Source of the DNA: Pseudomonas alliivorans
Lineage (GTDB): Bacteria; Pseudomonadota; Gammaproteobacteria; Pseudomonadales; Pseudomonadaceae
NCBI RefSeq assembly: GCF_017826695.1
Contig: NZ_JAFFZW010000001.1
Span: 1 to 64,000 of the forward strand
Direction: 5' to 3'
Length of the DNA stretch: 64,000 nucleotides
Below the pieces are notes generated by a model. That model ran no database searches and had not been told where the DNA came from. It worked only from the letters and a program-made list of their open reading frames with translations. This document shows, one piece after another, positions 25,725-35,393 of the stretch. Both the position numbers and the translations under genes were made by a program. Position 1 is the first letter of the stretch; the number at the start of each line of letters is the position of its first letter.

Positions 25725-26562
25725 TCTCGTAGGCAAGCCAGGCATCAGCCTCAGTCGCGTGGTGATTCACGCCGTGCTGTTGCTGGCCTGTTTGATATAT
25801 CTGGTTCCGCTGGTGGTCATGCTGTTCACCAGTTTCAAGACACCGGAAGACATCGGCACCGGCAACCTGCTGAGCTGGCCGAGCGTCGTCACCGTCATCG
25901 GCTGGGTCAAGGCCTGGGACATCGTTGACGGCTATTTCTGGAACTCGCTGCGCATTACCGTTCCGGCGGTGATCATCTCTACTGCCATCGGAGCGCTCAA
26001 CGGCTACGTGCTGTCGATGTGGAAGTTCCGGGGCTCGCAGCTGTTCTTCGGCCTGCTGTTGTTCGGCTGCTTTCTGCCGTTCCAGACCGTTCTGCTGCCA
26101 GCGTCCTTCACGCTGGGCAAGATGGGACTGGCCAACACGACCACTGGCCTGGTGTTCGTTCACGTGGTCTACGGCCTGGCATTCACCACGCTGTTCTTCC
26201 GTAACTACTACGTCAGCGTGCCGGATGCGCTGGTGCGTGCCGCACGCCTGGATGGCGCAGGGTTCTTCACCATCTTCGGCCGCATCATCCTGCCGATGTC
26301 GACGCCGATCGTGATGGTGTGCCTGATCTGGCAGTTCACCCAGATCTGGAACGACTTCCTGTTCGGCGTGGTGTTCTCCAGTGGCGAATCGCAGCCCATT
26401 ACCGTGGCGCTGAACAACCTGGTCAACACCAGCACCGGCGCCAAGGAATACAACGTTGACATGGCGGCGGCGATGATCGCCGGGCTGCCGACACTGCTGG
26501 TGTACGTACTGGCTGGCAAGTATTTCCTGCGTGGGCTCACAGCCGGCGCGGTCAAGGGGTAA
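25717..26562 (+). CDS. gtsC: Glucose ABC transporter permease
   Basis: A 281-residue MalG-type permease with six helices (first about 12-35). The EAA loop reads ALVRAARLDGAGFFTIFGRIILP near 170-192. Its ATG lies inside the end of gtsB (8-base overlap), giving translational coupling. It ends 2 bases before gtsD. The C-terminus FLRGLTAGAVKG is typical of CUT1 permeases. Confidence 0.94.
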   Translation: MTSLVGKPGISLSRVVIHAVLLLACLIYLVPLVVMLFTSFKTPEDIGTGNLLSWPSVVTVIGWVKAWDIVDGYFWNSLRITVPAVIISTAIGALNGYVLSMWKFRGSQLFFGLLLFGCFLPFQTVLLPASFTLGKMGLANTTTGLVFVHVVYGLAFTTLFFRNYYVSVPDALVRAARLDGAGFFTIFGRIILPMSTPIVMVCLIWQFTQIWNDFLFGVVFSSGESQPITVALNNLVNTSTGAKEYNVDMAAAMIAGLPTLLVYVLAGKYFLRGLTAGAVKG

Positions 26563-26564
26563 TC

Positions 26565-27725
<1,161 letters not shown>

Positions 27726-27826
27726 TAGCTTGATCCACCCGAGCACAGCTGGCGGGTCGCCTTTCGCTCCGGCAAGCGATCCACCAGCGAACACGAAGCA
27801 GTGAATGTAAGACGTAAACCAAAGCT

Positions 27827-27834
27827 AATAACAA
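27827..27834 (+). promoter_or_regulatory. Crc/Hfq CA-type motif ahead of oprB
   Basis: AATAACAA matches AANAANAA and lies immediately before the GAGGA ribosome site of oprB, 20 bases ahead of the ATG. It fits catabolite repression of sugar uptake. Confidence 0.5.
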
Positions 27835-27853
27835 TAAAACGAGGATTGATGGG

Positions 27854-29215
27854 ATGAAGAAGATCAACAAGGCTAAATCGCATTCCCGGCTGCAATTGGT
27901 GGGCAAGCTGTCCGTTATTGGTGCAATGAGCCTGGCAGGTAGCGCTCATGCGGCGGATGCGTTTTCCTACGACTCACCGTGGATGACCGGTGACTGGGGC
28001 GGAAAACGTACCGAGCTGCTCGACAAAGGTTACGACTTCTCGCTGGAATACGTCTCCGAGATGGCCAGCAACATCAAGGGTGGCTACAACGACGACAAGA
28101 CCGGCCGTTACAGCGATCAGTTCGCGCTGGGCATGAAGGTCGATCTGCAGAAGGTGCTGGGCTGGAACGACGCTGAATTCAAACTGGCGATCACCGAGCG
28201 TAGTGGCCGCAACATCTCCAACGACCGTATCGGCGATCCTCGCGCCGGTACCCTCAGTTCCTCGCAGGAAGTCTGGGGTCGTGGTCAGACCTGGCGTCTG
28301 ACGCAAATGTGGGTCAAGCAGAAGTACTTCGACGGCGCGCTGGACGTCAAGGTCGGTCGTTTCGGACCGGGCGAAGACTTCAACAGTTTTCCGTGCGATT
28401 TCCAGAACCTGTCTTTCTGCGGTTCGCAGGTCGGTAACTATGTGAACACCTGGTACAACTGGCCAATCAGCCAGTGGGCCTTGCGCGTGAAGTACAACAT
28501 CACGCCTGAAGTGTATGCGCAGGTCGGTGTGTACGAGCAGAACCCGTCGAACCTGGAAACCGGCAACGGCTTCAAGCTCAGCGGCAGCGGTACCAAGGGC
28601 ATGATCCTGCCGGTGGAACTGGTCTGGACACCTACCGTCAATTCGTTGCCGGGTGAATACCGTGTCGGCTTCTACAAGAGCACGCCGAATGCCGACGATG
28701 TCTACGAAGACGTCAACGGCCAGCCTCAAGCCGTTACCGGCGCTGCGTTCAAGTCGCATGACAGCAAGAAAGGCTGGTGGGTCGTCGCTCAGCAACAGCT
28801 GACTGCACACAATGGCGATGCCTCGCGCGGTCTGAGCATCTTCGCCAACGCCACCGTGCACGACAAGGAAACCAACTTCGTCGACAACTACCAGCAGATC
28901 GGTTTCACCTACAAAGGTCCGTTCGATTCCCGTCCGAAGGATGACATCGGTATCGGTTTCGCCCGTATCCACGTAAACGATGATGTTCAGGATCGCCGCC
29001 GTCTGCAGAACCAGATCAACAACATCAACGACTACGACAATCCGGGCTTCCTGCCAGTGCAGCAGACCGAATACAACTCCGAGATCTACTACGGCTTCCA
29101 CGTCACCAACTGGCTGACTGTGCGTCCCAACCTGCAGTACGTCAAACACCCGGGCGGTGTTGACAAGGTTGACGATGCCATCGTGGCAGGTCTGAAGATT
29201 CAGTCGAAGTTCTGA
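27854..29215 (+). CDS. oprB: Carbohydrate-selective porin OprB
   Basis: A 453-residue outer-membrane protein. The signal peptide ends GSAHA near residue 34, and the mature part starts ADAFSYDSPWMTGDWGGKR, the classic OprB opening. The rest alternates short beta strands with turns and ends with aromatic-rich strands, including the terminal residues KIQSKF with a C-terminal phenylalanine as required for outer-membrane assembly. It lets glucose and related sugars through the outer membrane. The ATG has GAGGA about 10 bases upstream. A strong terminator follows at 29276. Confidence 0.96.
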   Translation: MKKINKAKSHSRLQLVGKLSVIGAMSLAGSAHAADAFSYDSPWMTGDWGGKRTELLDKGYDFSLEYVSEMASNIKGGYNDDKTGRYSDQFALGMKVDLQKVLGWNDAEFKLAITERSGRNISNDRIGDPRAGTLSSSQEVWGRGQTWRLTQMWVKQKYFDGALDVKVGRFGPGEDFNSFPCDFQNLSFCGSQVGNYVNTWYNWPISQWALRVKYNITPEVYAQVGVYEQNPSNLETGNGFKLSGSGTKGMILPVELVWTPTVNSLPGEYRVGFYKSTPNADDVYEDVNGQPQAVTGAAFKSHDSKKGWWVVAQQQLTAHNGDASRGLSIFANATVHDKETNFVDNYQQIGFTYKGPFDSRPKDDIGIGFARIHVNDDVQDRRRLQNQINNINDYDNPGFLPVQQTEYNSEIYYGFHVTNWLTVRPNLQYVKHPGGVDKVDDAIVAGLKIQSKF

Positions 29216-29275
29216 TTCAGAACTTACATGAATCATGAATGACGCATAGAGCGATCAAGGGTCGTGTGTGCTTTG

Positions 29276-29300
29276 CGGGCAGCCTGGCTGCCCGTTTTTT
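29276..29300 (+). terminator. Rho-independent terminator after oprB
   Basis: CGGGCAGCC / GGCTGCCCG with a one-base loop centre, followed by six T residues. It closes the gts-oprB transcript 60 bases after the oprB stop. Confidence 0.9.
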
Positions 29301-29340
29301 ATTGGCTTGAATTTCCCTTTTTTTCAGGACGCGATTGGCG

Positions 29341-30216
29341 ATGATTTCCGACGACGCGCAGATTTCCGAGCATCCCCTGCAACGCTTCTTCCGATCCCGG
29401 CGAGCCCGGCCGACGTTCGAGTGGGAGCGCCATCAGCTGCGTGATGTGCTGGTAATCGACCATCCGCAGTGTCAGGCGGTGTTCAGTCGGCAGGGCGCGC
29501 AGTTGCTGCACTTCCAGCCCCGCGACCAGAAACCCTGGCTCTGGTGCGCGGCGCAATGGCCGCAGGTAGGGGCGATTCGTGGCGGAGTGCCGGTTTGCTG
29601 GCCCTGGTACGGGCGACATCCGGGCGAAAACGGTTGGCCGGCCCATGGCTGGGGCCGCCTGCTGGACTGGAAACTGATCGACAGTAGCGAAAGCGAAGCG
29701 GGCGTAAGCCTGCACTGGCGCTTGCAGCTCTGCGACTGGCAGGCCGACCTGCACGCTGAACTGGGGCAGGGGATGGAGCTGAGCCTGAGCACCTGCCATG
29801 AAGACAGCGAACCCTGTCATTTCAGTCACGCACTGCACGCGTATTGGCGCATCAGTGACGTTGCCGAGGTGGCGCTGCAGGGGCTGGACGGTGCACCAGG
29901 CTACGACGAACTGAGTCGTCAGGCATGCCAGCAACACGGTGAGCTGCGGGTCTTGGGCGGCTGTCAGCGGGTTTTCGAGCACGAAGGTGCGTTGCAGCTT
30001 CAGGACCTGGCCTGGGCGCGACAGTTGAACATCGACACGGGCGACAGCGCCAACACCGTCGTCTGGCACCCCGGCAGCAGACCGCTGCTGGGCGTGTGCG
30101 GCAGCGAGACCGCAGGCTTCGTACGCGTGGAAGCGGCGTCAGGCAGCGGCGATAGCTTCAGCCTCGCACCGGGGCAGCACGCGCAGTTGAAGCTACAGGC
30201 GCAGTTGGCGCATTGA
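29341..30216 (+). CDS. D-hexose-6-phosphate mutarotase / aldose 1-epimerase-like protein
   Basis: A 291-residue protein of the galactose-mutarotase-like fold (YeaD type). Recognisable blocks are QLLHFQPRDQKPWLW, the substrate loop IRGGVPVCWPWYGRH, PAHGWGRLLDW and FSHALHAYWRISD; the late segment VVWHPGSRPLLGVCGSETAGFV holds a catalytic-type glutamate region. It interconverts anomers of hexose-6-phosphates, speeding entry into the pathway. A TTG at 29335 closer to AGGA is an alternative start. It follows oprB after its terminator, so it is probably transcribed at lower level or from its own promoter. Confidence 0.88.
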   Translation: MISDDAQISEHPLQRFFRSRRARPTFEWERHQLRDVLVIDHPQCQAVFSRQGAQLLHFQPRDQKPWLWCAAQWPQVGAIRGGVPVCWPWYGRHPGENGWPAHGWGRLLDWKLIDSSESEAGVSLHWRLQLCDWQADLHAELGQGMELSLSTCHEDSEPCHFSHALHAYWRISDVAEVALQGLDGAPGYDELSRQACQQHGELRVLGGCQRVFEHEGALQLQDLAWARQLNIDTGDSANTVVWHPGSRPLLGVCGSETAGFVRVEAASGSGDSFSLAPGQHAQLKLQAQLAH

Positions 30217-30265
30217 GCGATCGCTTGCGAATGTGACGCTGCGCGTGCGCTTATCTCGCTGACAT

Positions 30266-31132
30266 TCAGCCCTGATCCTCGACCGGGTAACGGCTGTCGT
30301 TGAGGCTTTCCTTGATCTTGCGCAGGTGCGGCTGGAAGTCCACGCCACGGCGCAGGGTCATGCCGGTCGCCAATACGTCGAGTACGGTGAGCTGGATGAT
30401 CCGTGAGGTCATCGGCATGTAGATATCGGTGTCTTCGGGCAGTGGAATGTTCAGGCTGACGGTGCTGGCCTGCGCCAGCGGCGAGCCTGCAGCGGTCAGG
30501 CCCAGCACCGAGGCGCCATTGGCCCGTGCAATGCGTGCGACTTCCACCAGCTCGCGGGTGCGGCCGGTGTAGGAAATGATCACGAACAGCTCACCGGTGT
30601 GCGCCACCGACGCGATCATGCGCTGCATCAACACATCGGCATGCGCCGTCACCGCCAGATTGAAGCGGAAGAACTTGTGCTGTGCGTCGAGCGCAACAGG
30701 CGCCGAAGCCCCCAGACCGAAGAAGTGGATCTGACGGGCCTGAATCAACATGTCCACCGATTTGCTGATCAGCGTCGGGTCCAGTTGCTGGCAGGCACTG
30801 TCCAGCGACGCGATGGCGCTGCCGAAGATCTTCTGGGTGTAAGCCTCGGGATTGTCGTCAGCCTCGACCGCACGACTGACGTACGCCGCGCCGCTGGCAA
30901 GACTCTGCGCCAGTTGCAGCTTGAGCTCCGGGTAACCACTGACGTTGAACGAGCGGCAGAAACGGTTGACGGTCGGCTCGCTGACTTTCGCAGCCTGCGC
31001 CAGCGCGGCGATACTCAGCCGGGTCGCCATCTGCGGGTTGAGGAGAATGACTTCGGCCACCTTGCGTTCGGCTTTGTTCAGCTCATCGAGTCGGCCCTGG
31101 ATTTGCTCCAGGAGGTTTCTAGTGCGGTCCAT
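30266..31132 (-). CDS. hexR: HexR transcriptional repressor (RpiR family)
   Basis: A 288-residue repressor with an N-terminal RpiR helix-turn-helix (about 1-77; [22 protein letters not shown]) and a C-terminal SIS sugar-phosphate-binding domain (about 120-255; [20 protein letters not shown] and [16 protein letters not shown]). In Pseudomonas it represses zwf-pgl-eda, edd-glk and gap-1 until 2-keto-3-deoxy-6-phosphogluconate binds. It is divergent from zwf, with 218 bases between the start codons, the normal Pseudomonas layout. Confidence 0.96.
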   Translation of the reverse strand: MDRTRNLLEQIQGRLDELNKAERKVAEVILLNPQMATRLSIAALAQAAKVSEPTVNRFCRSFNVSGYPELKLQLAQSLASGAAYVSRAVEADDNPEAYTQKIFGSAIASLDSACQQLDPTLISKSVDMLIQARQIHFFGLGASAPVALDAQHKFFRFNLAVTAHADVLMQRMIASVAHTGELFVIISYTGRTRELVEVARIARANGASVLGLTAAGSPLAQASTVSLNIPLPEDTDIYMPMTSRIIQLTVLDVLATGMTLRRGVDFQPHLRKIKESLNDSRYPVEDQG

Positions 31133-31268
31133 TCAAAATCCTTGTCGGGGCTTATTCACCAACGGTTTTCGCTCGAGCTTTTATTAGCCCTTTAGCCTGT
31201 AGCAAAGGTGGCCTATCGTACTGAGGGCCTGTGTTGATCACCACTGGAATATGCTTTTAGGCAGAATG

Positions 31269-31283
31269 TTGTGGTTATTACTA
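31269..31283. promoter_or_regulatory. Possible HexR operator before zwf
   Basis: TTGT-N7-ACTA differs from the HexR consensus TTGT-N7/8-ACAA at one position. It lies 68 bases before the zwf start, between hexR and zwf, where HexR is known to act in related species. The mismatch makes this only a candidate. Confidence 0.45.
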
Positions 31284-31350
31284 CATATGGCCTTGAGTAA
31301 CGCCTTTAAAAAAGGTATTTGTAGCCTAACTTGATAAAAGAACCAACATT

Positions 31351-32820
31351 ATGCCCTTGATTACGGTTGAACCGTGCACATTTGCCCTGTTTGGTGCCTT
31401 GGGGGACCTGGCAGTTCGCAAGCTGTTCCCGGCTCTTTATCAGCTTGATCGCGCCGGACTCCTGCATGAAGACACAAAAATTCTTGCTCTGGCACGAGAG
31501 CCGGGCGACGCACCGTCGCATCTGGCCTACATCGAACAATCCATGCGTCGCTTCATTTCCGAGGCGCAGCTGGAAGACGAACACGTTTCCCGCTTCCTGG
31601 GACGCCTGAGCTACCTGCACGTCGATTTCCTCAAGGCCGAGGATTACGTCGCACTGGCCGAGCGCGTGGGTGACGCTGAAACCCTGATTGCCTACTTCGC
31701 GACACCTGCATCGGTGTACGGCGCGATCTGCGAGAACCTGGCGTCGGTCAATCTGGCAGACCGCACGCGCGCGGTGCTGGAAAAGCCCATCGGCCACGAC
31801 CTTGCGTCCTCGCGTCGCGTCAACGATGCCGTCGCGCAGTTCTTCCCGGAAAACCGCGTCTATCGCATCGACCACTATCTGGGCAAAGACACGGTTCAGA
31901 ACCTCATTGCGCTGCGTTTCGCCAACAGCCTGTTCGAAACCCAGTGGAACCAGAATCATATTTCCCATGTGGAAATCACCGTTGCCGAGAAGGTCGGTAT
32001 CGAAGGCCGCTGGGGTTACTTCGATCAGGCCGGCCAGCTGCGTGACATGATCCAGAATCACCTGTTGCAACTGCTCTGCCTGATTGCCATGGATCCGCCC
32101 AGCGATCTGTCTGCCGACAGTATTCGTGACGAGAAGGTCAAGGTGCTCAAGGCGCTTGCGCCGTTTACTCCCGAACGTCTGGCGACCCAAGTGGTGCGCG
32201 GTCAGTACACCGGCGGCTACAGCGAAGGCAAGGCTGTGCCCGGTTACCTGGAAGAAGAAAACTCCAACACCCAGAGCGACACCGAAACCTTCGTTGCCTT
32301 GCGGGCCGACATCCGCAACTGGCGCTGGTCGGGTACGCCGTTCTACCTGCGCACCGGCAAGCGCATGCCGCAGAAGCTGTCGCAGATCGTGATCCACTTC
32401 AAGGAGCCGCCGCACTACATCTTCGCCCCTGAGCAGCGCTTGCAGATCAGCAACCGTCTGATCATCCGCCTGCAGCCGGACGAAGGTATCTCCTTGCAGG
32501 TAATGACCAAGGATCAGGGCCTGGACAAAGGCATGCAACTGCGCAGCGGTCCTCTTCAACTGAATTTTTCCGACACCTACCGCAGTGCTCGGGTCCCCGA
32601 CGCTTATGAGCGGTTGTTGCTGGAAGTCATGCGTGGCAATCAGAACCTGTTTGTCCGCAAAGATGAAATCGAGTACGCGTGGCAATGGTGCGATCAGTTG
32701 ATCGCAGGCTGGAAAAAGGCGGGCGATGCGCCCAAGCCTTATGCCGCCGGATCCTGGGGACCCATGAGTTCCATTGCTCTGATTACTCGCGACGGGAGAT
32801 CCTGGTATGGCGATATGTGA
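31351..32820 (+). CDS. zwf: Glucose-6-phosphate 1-dehydrogenase
   Basis: A 489-residue cytosolic enzyme oxidising glucose-6-phosphate to 6-phosphogluconolactone with NAD(P). The nucleotide-binding opening is [20 protein letters not shown]. The active-site block [13 protein letters not shown] lies near 171-183, and [11 protein letters not shown] before it binds substrate. Length is normal. It overlaps pgl by 14 bases, forming the zwf-pgl-eda operon probably repressed by HexR. Confidence 0.97.
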   Translation: MPLITVEPCTFALFGALGDLAVRKLFPALYQLDRAGLLHEDTKILALAREPGDAPSHLAYIEQSMRRFISEAQLEDEHVSRFLGRLSYLHVDFLKAEDYVALAERVGDAETLIAYFATPASVYGAICENLASVNLADRTRAVLEKPIGHDLASSRRVNDAVAQFFPENRVYRIDHYLGKDTVQNLIALRFANSLFETQWNQNHISHVEITVAEKVGIEGRWGYFDQAGQLRDMIQNHLLQLLCLIAMDPPSDLSADSIRDEKVKVLKALAPFTPERLATQVVRGQYTGGYSEGKAVPGYLEEENSNTQSDTETFVALRADIRNWRWSGTPFYLRTGKRMPQKLSQIVIHFKEPPHYIFAPEQRLQISNRLIIRLQPDEGISLQVMTKDQGLDKGMQLRSGPLQLNFSDTYRSARVPDAYERLLLEVMRGNQNLFVRKDEIEYAWQWCDQLIAGWKKAGDAPKPYAAGSWGPMSSIALITRDGRSWYGDM

Positions 32821-33520
32821 CCTTGAGCTGCCAGCAGGGCTGGTAGCACGTGAATTCGACAACCCGCAGCAACTGGCCGATGCACTGGCTGCGAATGTGG
32901 CCGGGCAACTGAAAGCGGCCATTGACGAAAACGGCCTGGCGACCCTGGTGGTTTCCGGCGGTCGCAGCCCGGTGGCGTTTTTCCAGAGTCTGGCGCAACA
33001 GCCGCTGGACTGGAGCAAAGTGGTTGTCAGCCTGGCTGACGAGCGCTTCGTGCCCACCGAGCATGCCGACAGCAACGCCGGTCTGTTGCAGCGCCACCTG
33101 CTGCAAGGCCCTGCGGCCAAGGCGAAATTTCTCGGCCTGTACAACGTGGCGGCGAGCGTTGAAGACGCTGCGCTGGCAGCCGATCAGGCGCTGGCCGAGC
33201 TGCCACCTATCGATGTACTGATTCTGGGCATGGGCGATGACGGTCACACGGCGTCGCTGTTCCCCAACAGTCCGAACCTGACCGAGGCCTTGAGCCTGGA
33301 AGGTGAGCGTCGTTGCTTGCCGATGCTGGCACCCAGTGTGCCGCATCAACGCCTGACCCTGACCCGTCGCCTTCTGGCGTCGGCGAAGCGGCCGATCCTG
33401 TCGGTGTCCGGACAGGCCAAACTCGACACCCTGCGTGCGGCGCTGGCGGGCGATGACCTCGCCGAAATGCCGGTCCGCGCCTTCTTAGAACCGTCCCTTG
33501 AGATTTACTGGTGCCCATAA
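32807..33520 (+). CDS. pgl: 6-phosphogluconolactonase
   Basis: A 237-residue DevB/SOL-type lactonase that hydrolyses 6-phosphogluconolactone to 6-phosphogluconate. Signature segments are [19 protein letters not shown], the [10 protein letters not shown] block near 68-77, and the [13 protein letters not shown] block near 142-154 carrying the catalytic histidine. It starts inside the end of zwf. Eda begins 17 bases after its stop. Confidence 0.96.
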   Translation: MAICDLELPAGLVAREFDNPQQLADALAANVAGQLKAAIDENGLATLVVSGGRSPVAFFQSLAQQPLDWSKVVVSLADERFVPTEHADSNAGLLQRHLLQGPAAKAKFLGLYNVAASVEDAALAADQALAELPPIDVLILGMGDDGHTASLFPNSPNLTEALSLEGERRCLPMLAPSVPHQRLTLTRRLLASAKRPILSVSGQAKLDTLRAALAGDDLAEMPVRAFLEPSLEIYWCP

Positions 33521-33537
33521 GCAAAGGAAACGTCGCC

Positions 33538-34212
33538 ATGACACAGAACGAAAATAATCAGCCGCTCAACAGCATGGCGAACAAGATTGCCCAGATCGAT
33601 GAACTCTGCGCAAAAGCGAAGATTCTGCCGGTCATCACCATTGCCCGTGACGAGGACGTCCTGCCATTGGCCGACGCCCTCGCTGCGGGCGGCATGACCG
33701 CTCTGGAAATCACCCTGCGCTCGGCGTTCGGTCTGAGTGCGATCCGTATCCTGCGTGAGCAGCGCCCGGAGCTGTGTGTTGGTGCGGGCACGATTCTGGA
33801 TCGCAAGATGCTGGCCGATGCCGAAGCGGCAGGTTCGCAGTTCATCGTGACCCCCGGCAGTACGCAGGACCTGCTGCAGGCCGCCGTGGACAGCCCGTTG
33901 CCGTTGCTGCCAGGTGTCAGCAGCGCCTCGGAAATCATGATCGGCTACGCAATGGGTTATCGCCGCTTCAAGCTGTTCCCGGCTGAGATCAGCGGTGGCG
34001 TAGCGGCGATCAAGGCGCTGGGCGGCCCGTTCAACGAAGTGCGCTTCTGCCCAACCGGCGGCGTCAATGAGCAGAACCTGAAGAACTACATGGCCCTGTC
34101 GAACGTCATGTGCGTCGGCGGTACCTGGATGATCGACAACGCCTGGGTCAAGAATGGCGACTGGGGTCGCATTCAGGAAGCTACCGCGCAGGCGTTAGCG
34201 TTGTTTGACTGA
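33538..34212 (+). CDS. eda: KDPG / 2-keto-4-hydroxyglutarate aldolase
   Basis: A 224-residue class I aldolase that splits 2-keto-3-deoxy-6-phosphogluconate into pyruvate and glyceraldehyde-3-phosphate. The catalytic glutamate lies in ALEITLRS and the Schiff-base lysine in RFKLFPAE; GAGTILD and CPTGGVNEQN shape the phosphate site. I start it at the ATG at 33538 because AAGGAAA lies 9 bases ahead; an upstream in-frame GTG at 33511 is inside pgl without a ribosome site. Last gene of the zwf operon. Confidence 0.97.
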   Translation: MTQNENNQPLNSMANKIAQIDELCAKAKILPVITIARDEDVLPLADALAAGGMTALEITLRSAFGLSAIRILREQRPELCVGAGTILDRKMLADAEAAGSQFIVTPGSTQDLLQAAVDSPLPLLPGVSSASEIMIGYAMGYRRFKLFPAEISGGVAAIKALGGPFNEVRFCPTGGVNEQNLKNYMALSNVMCVGGTWMIDNAWVKNGDWGRIQEATAQALALFD

Positions 34213-34349
34213 GGCGGTTTCAGACACGTGGCTTTCCACACGTATGGTTTGCTCGGTCGTTAAATTTTCACGGGGCGCGTCTGGCATGCGCTGAGTCAGT
34301 CAGGCGATACCCCGGCAAAGAAGTTGTTGTTGGTTGTTGTATGGCTTTG

Positions 34350-34381
34350 CGGTGTGCCCTGGTCCGGCACACCGTTTTTTT
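34350..34381 (+). terminator. Rho-independent terminator after eda
   Basis: CGGTGTGCC / GGCACACCG with a seven-base loop followed by seven T residues. It lies 138 bases downstream of eda, and also just past the 3' end of the convergent DUF3820 gene. Confidence 0.9.
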
Positions 34382-34388
34382 CGCCTAC

Positions 34389-34631
34389 TCAGGCTCCGCG
34401 GTCCTTGTAGGACTGACGCGGGCGTGTACGGATCGGGTCCAGTATCTCGCTGAGGCCGTTGTGATCAATCTCCTGCATCAGGGCCAGCAGCCCACCCAGC
34501 TCACCCTTCGGAAAACCCTCACGCGCGAACCAGTTCAGGTAATGGCCGGGCAGGTCGGCAATCAGCCGTCCCTTGTACTTGCCGAATGGCATTTCCTGGG
34601 TCACCAGCAGCTTGAGTTTTTCAGGGTTCAT
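34389..34631 (-). CDS. DUF3820 family protein
   Basis: An 80-residue basic protein. MPFGKYKGRLIADLPGHYLNWF is the family signature, close to the putative quorum-sensing-regulated or exonuclease-associated DUF3820 proteins. The ATG at 34631 has AAGG 8 bases ahead; an in-frame start at 34685 gives an extension unlike the family. Function not established. Confidence 0.82.
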   Translation of the reverse strand: MNPEKLKLLVTQEMPFGKYKGRLIADLPGHYLNWFAREGFPKGELGGLLALMQEIDHNGLSEILDPIRTRPRQSYKDRGA

Positions 34632-34780
34632 GGACCGGACCTTCTGTCGTTTTGCTTGAACCAATACGATACGTGCATTCTGCATGCAGGCAAGGGGCAG
34701 TTCATGCAGAAATCACGATAAACGCTTTGTGAAAATTTCGTAACTTATTGATTTTAAAGGGTTAAATTTTTTAAAAAAAC

Positions 34781-34796
34781 TGGCATGACGACTGCA
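34781..34796 (+). promoter_or_regulatory. Sigma-54-type promoter before the DUF2383 gene
   Basis: TGGCATGACGACTGCA has the GG and GC dinucleotides separated by exactly 10 bases, matching TGGCAC-N5-TTGC with small deviations. It predicts a start near 34808, about 40 bases before the ATG. The upstream 60 bases are very AT-rich, suitable for activator or IHF contact. Confidence 0.55.
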
Positions 34797-34849
34797 ATAT
34801 TCAAGGCAGAAGCAACTTTCGTATCAACCTGCCATTAGGAAATTATCAA

Positions 34850-35320
34850 ATGACTGATATCAACAAAGAAACGATCTCTATCCTGAATGACCTGATCGAG
34901 ACCAGCAAAGATGGCGAAGAAGGCTTCAAGACCAGCGCAGAGAATGCGAAAAGCCCACAGGTAAAATCCTTTCTTGCCCGTCGCTCCACCGAAGTTGCTG
35001 CAGCCGTTCGTGAACTTCAGCAGCATGTAACGCAGCTGGGTGGCAAGCCAGAAGACTCGACCAGTGTATCGGCAGACTTGCACCAGGCCTGGGTCAAGCT
35101 GAAAACCGCATTCACCAGCGCCGACGACAAGGCTGTACTGGAAGAAGTGGAGCGCGGTGAAGACGTTGCCAAGAAGTCTTACAGCAAGGCTCTGGAAAAA
35201 TCCCGCGAGAAGGGCGTTTCCCCAGCTGTGATCGCCGTCATCGAAAAGCAGTACCAAGGCGTTCTGAAGAACCACGACGAAGTCAAGGCACTTCGTGACG
35301 CAGCCCGCGCCGCATCGTAA
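34850..35320 (+). CDS. DUF2383 (PA2169-type) four-helix-bundle protein
   Basis: A 156-residue helical protein beginning MTDINKETISILNDLIETSKDGEEGF, the hallmark of DUF2383/PA2169 family proteins with a ferritin-like bundle. Other blocks: VKSFLARRSTEVAAAVRELQ and RGEDVAKKSYSKALEK. No signal peptide. Members are often induced in stationary phase or stress; no activity is established. A sigma-54-like promoter stands upstream and a strong bidirectional terminator follows. Confidence 0.85.
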   Translation: MTDINKETISILNDLIETSKDGEEGFKTSAENAKSPQVKSFLARRSTEVAAAVRELQQHVTQLGGKPEDSTSVSADLHQAWVKLKTAFTSADDKAVLEEVERGEDVAKKSYSKALEKSREKGVSPAVIAVIEKQYQGVLKNHDEVKALRDAARAAS

Positions 35321-35341
35321 TTCGATAGCTCAGCGGTACTG

Positions 35342-35371
35342 AAAAAACGCCAGCCAGTCTGGCGTTTTTTT
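35342..35371. terminator. Bidirectional terminator (DUF2383 gene / diguanylate cyclase gene)
   Basis: ACGCCAG / CTGGCGT stem with A-run before and T-run after, placed between two convergent genes. It can work in both directions. Confidence 0.88.
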
Positions 35372-35393
35372 ATGCCTTGAATTCGGCGACCCT

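Noticed and set aside
27974..29236. Long open frame on the strand opposite oprB (about 420 codons)
   Set aside because: It mirrors oprB codons in a GC-rich genome, has no ribosome site and no recognisable family; oprB has signal peptide and porin features.
31306..33144. Long open frame of about 610 codons opposite zwf and pgl
   Set aside because: It crosses two well-supported genes on the other strand and reads as low-complexity reverse-complement sequence.
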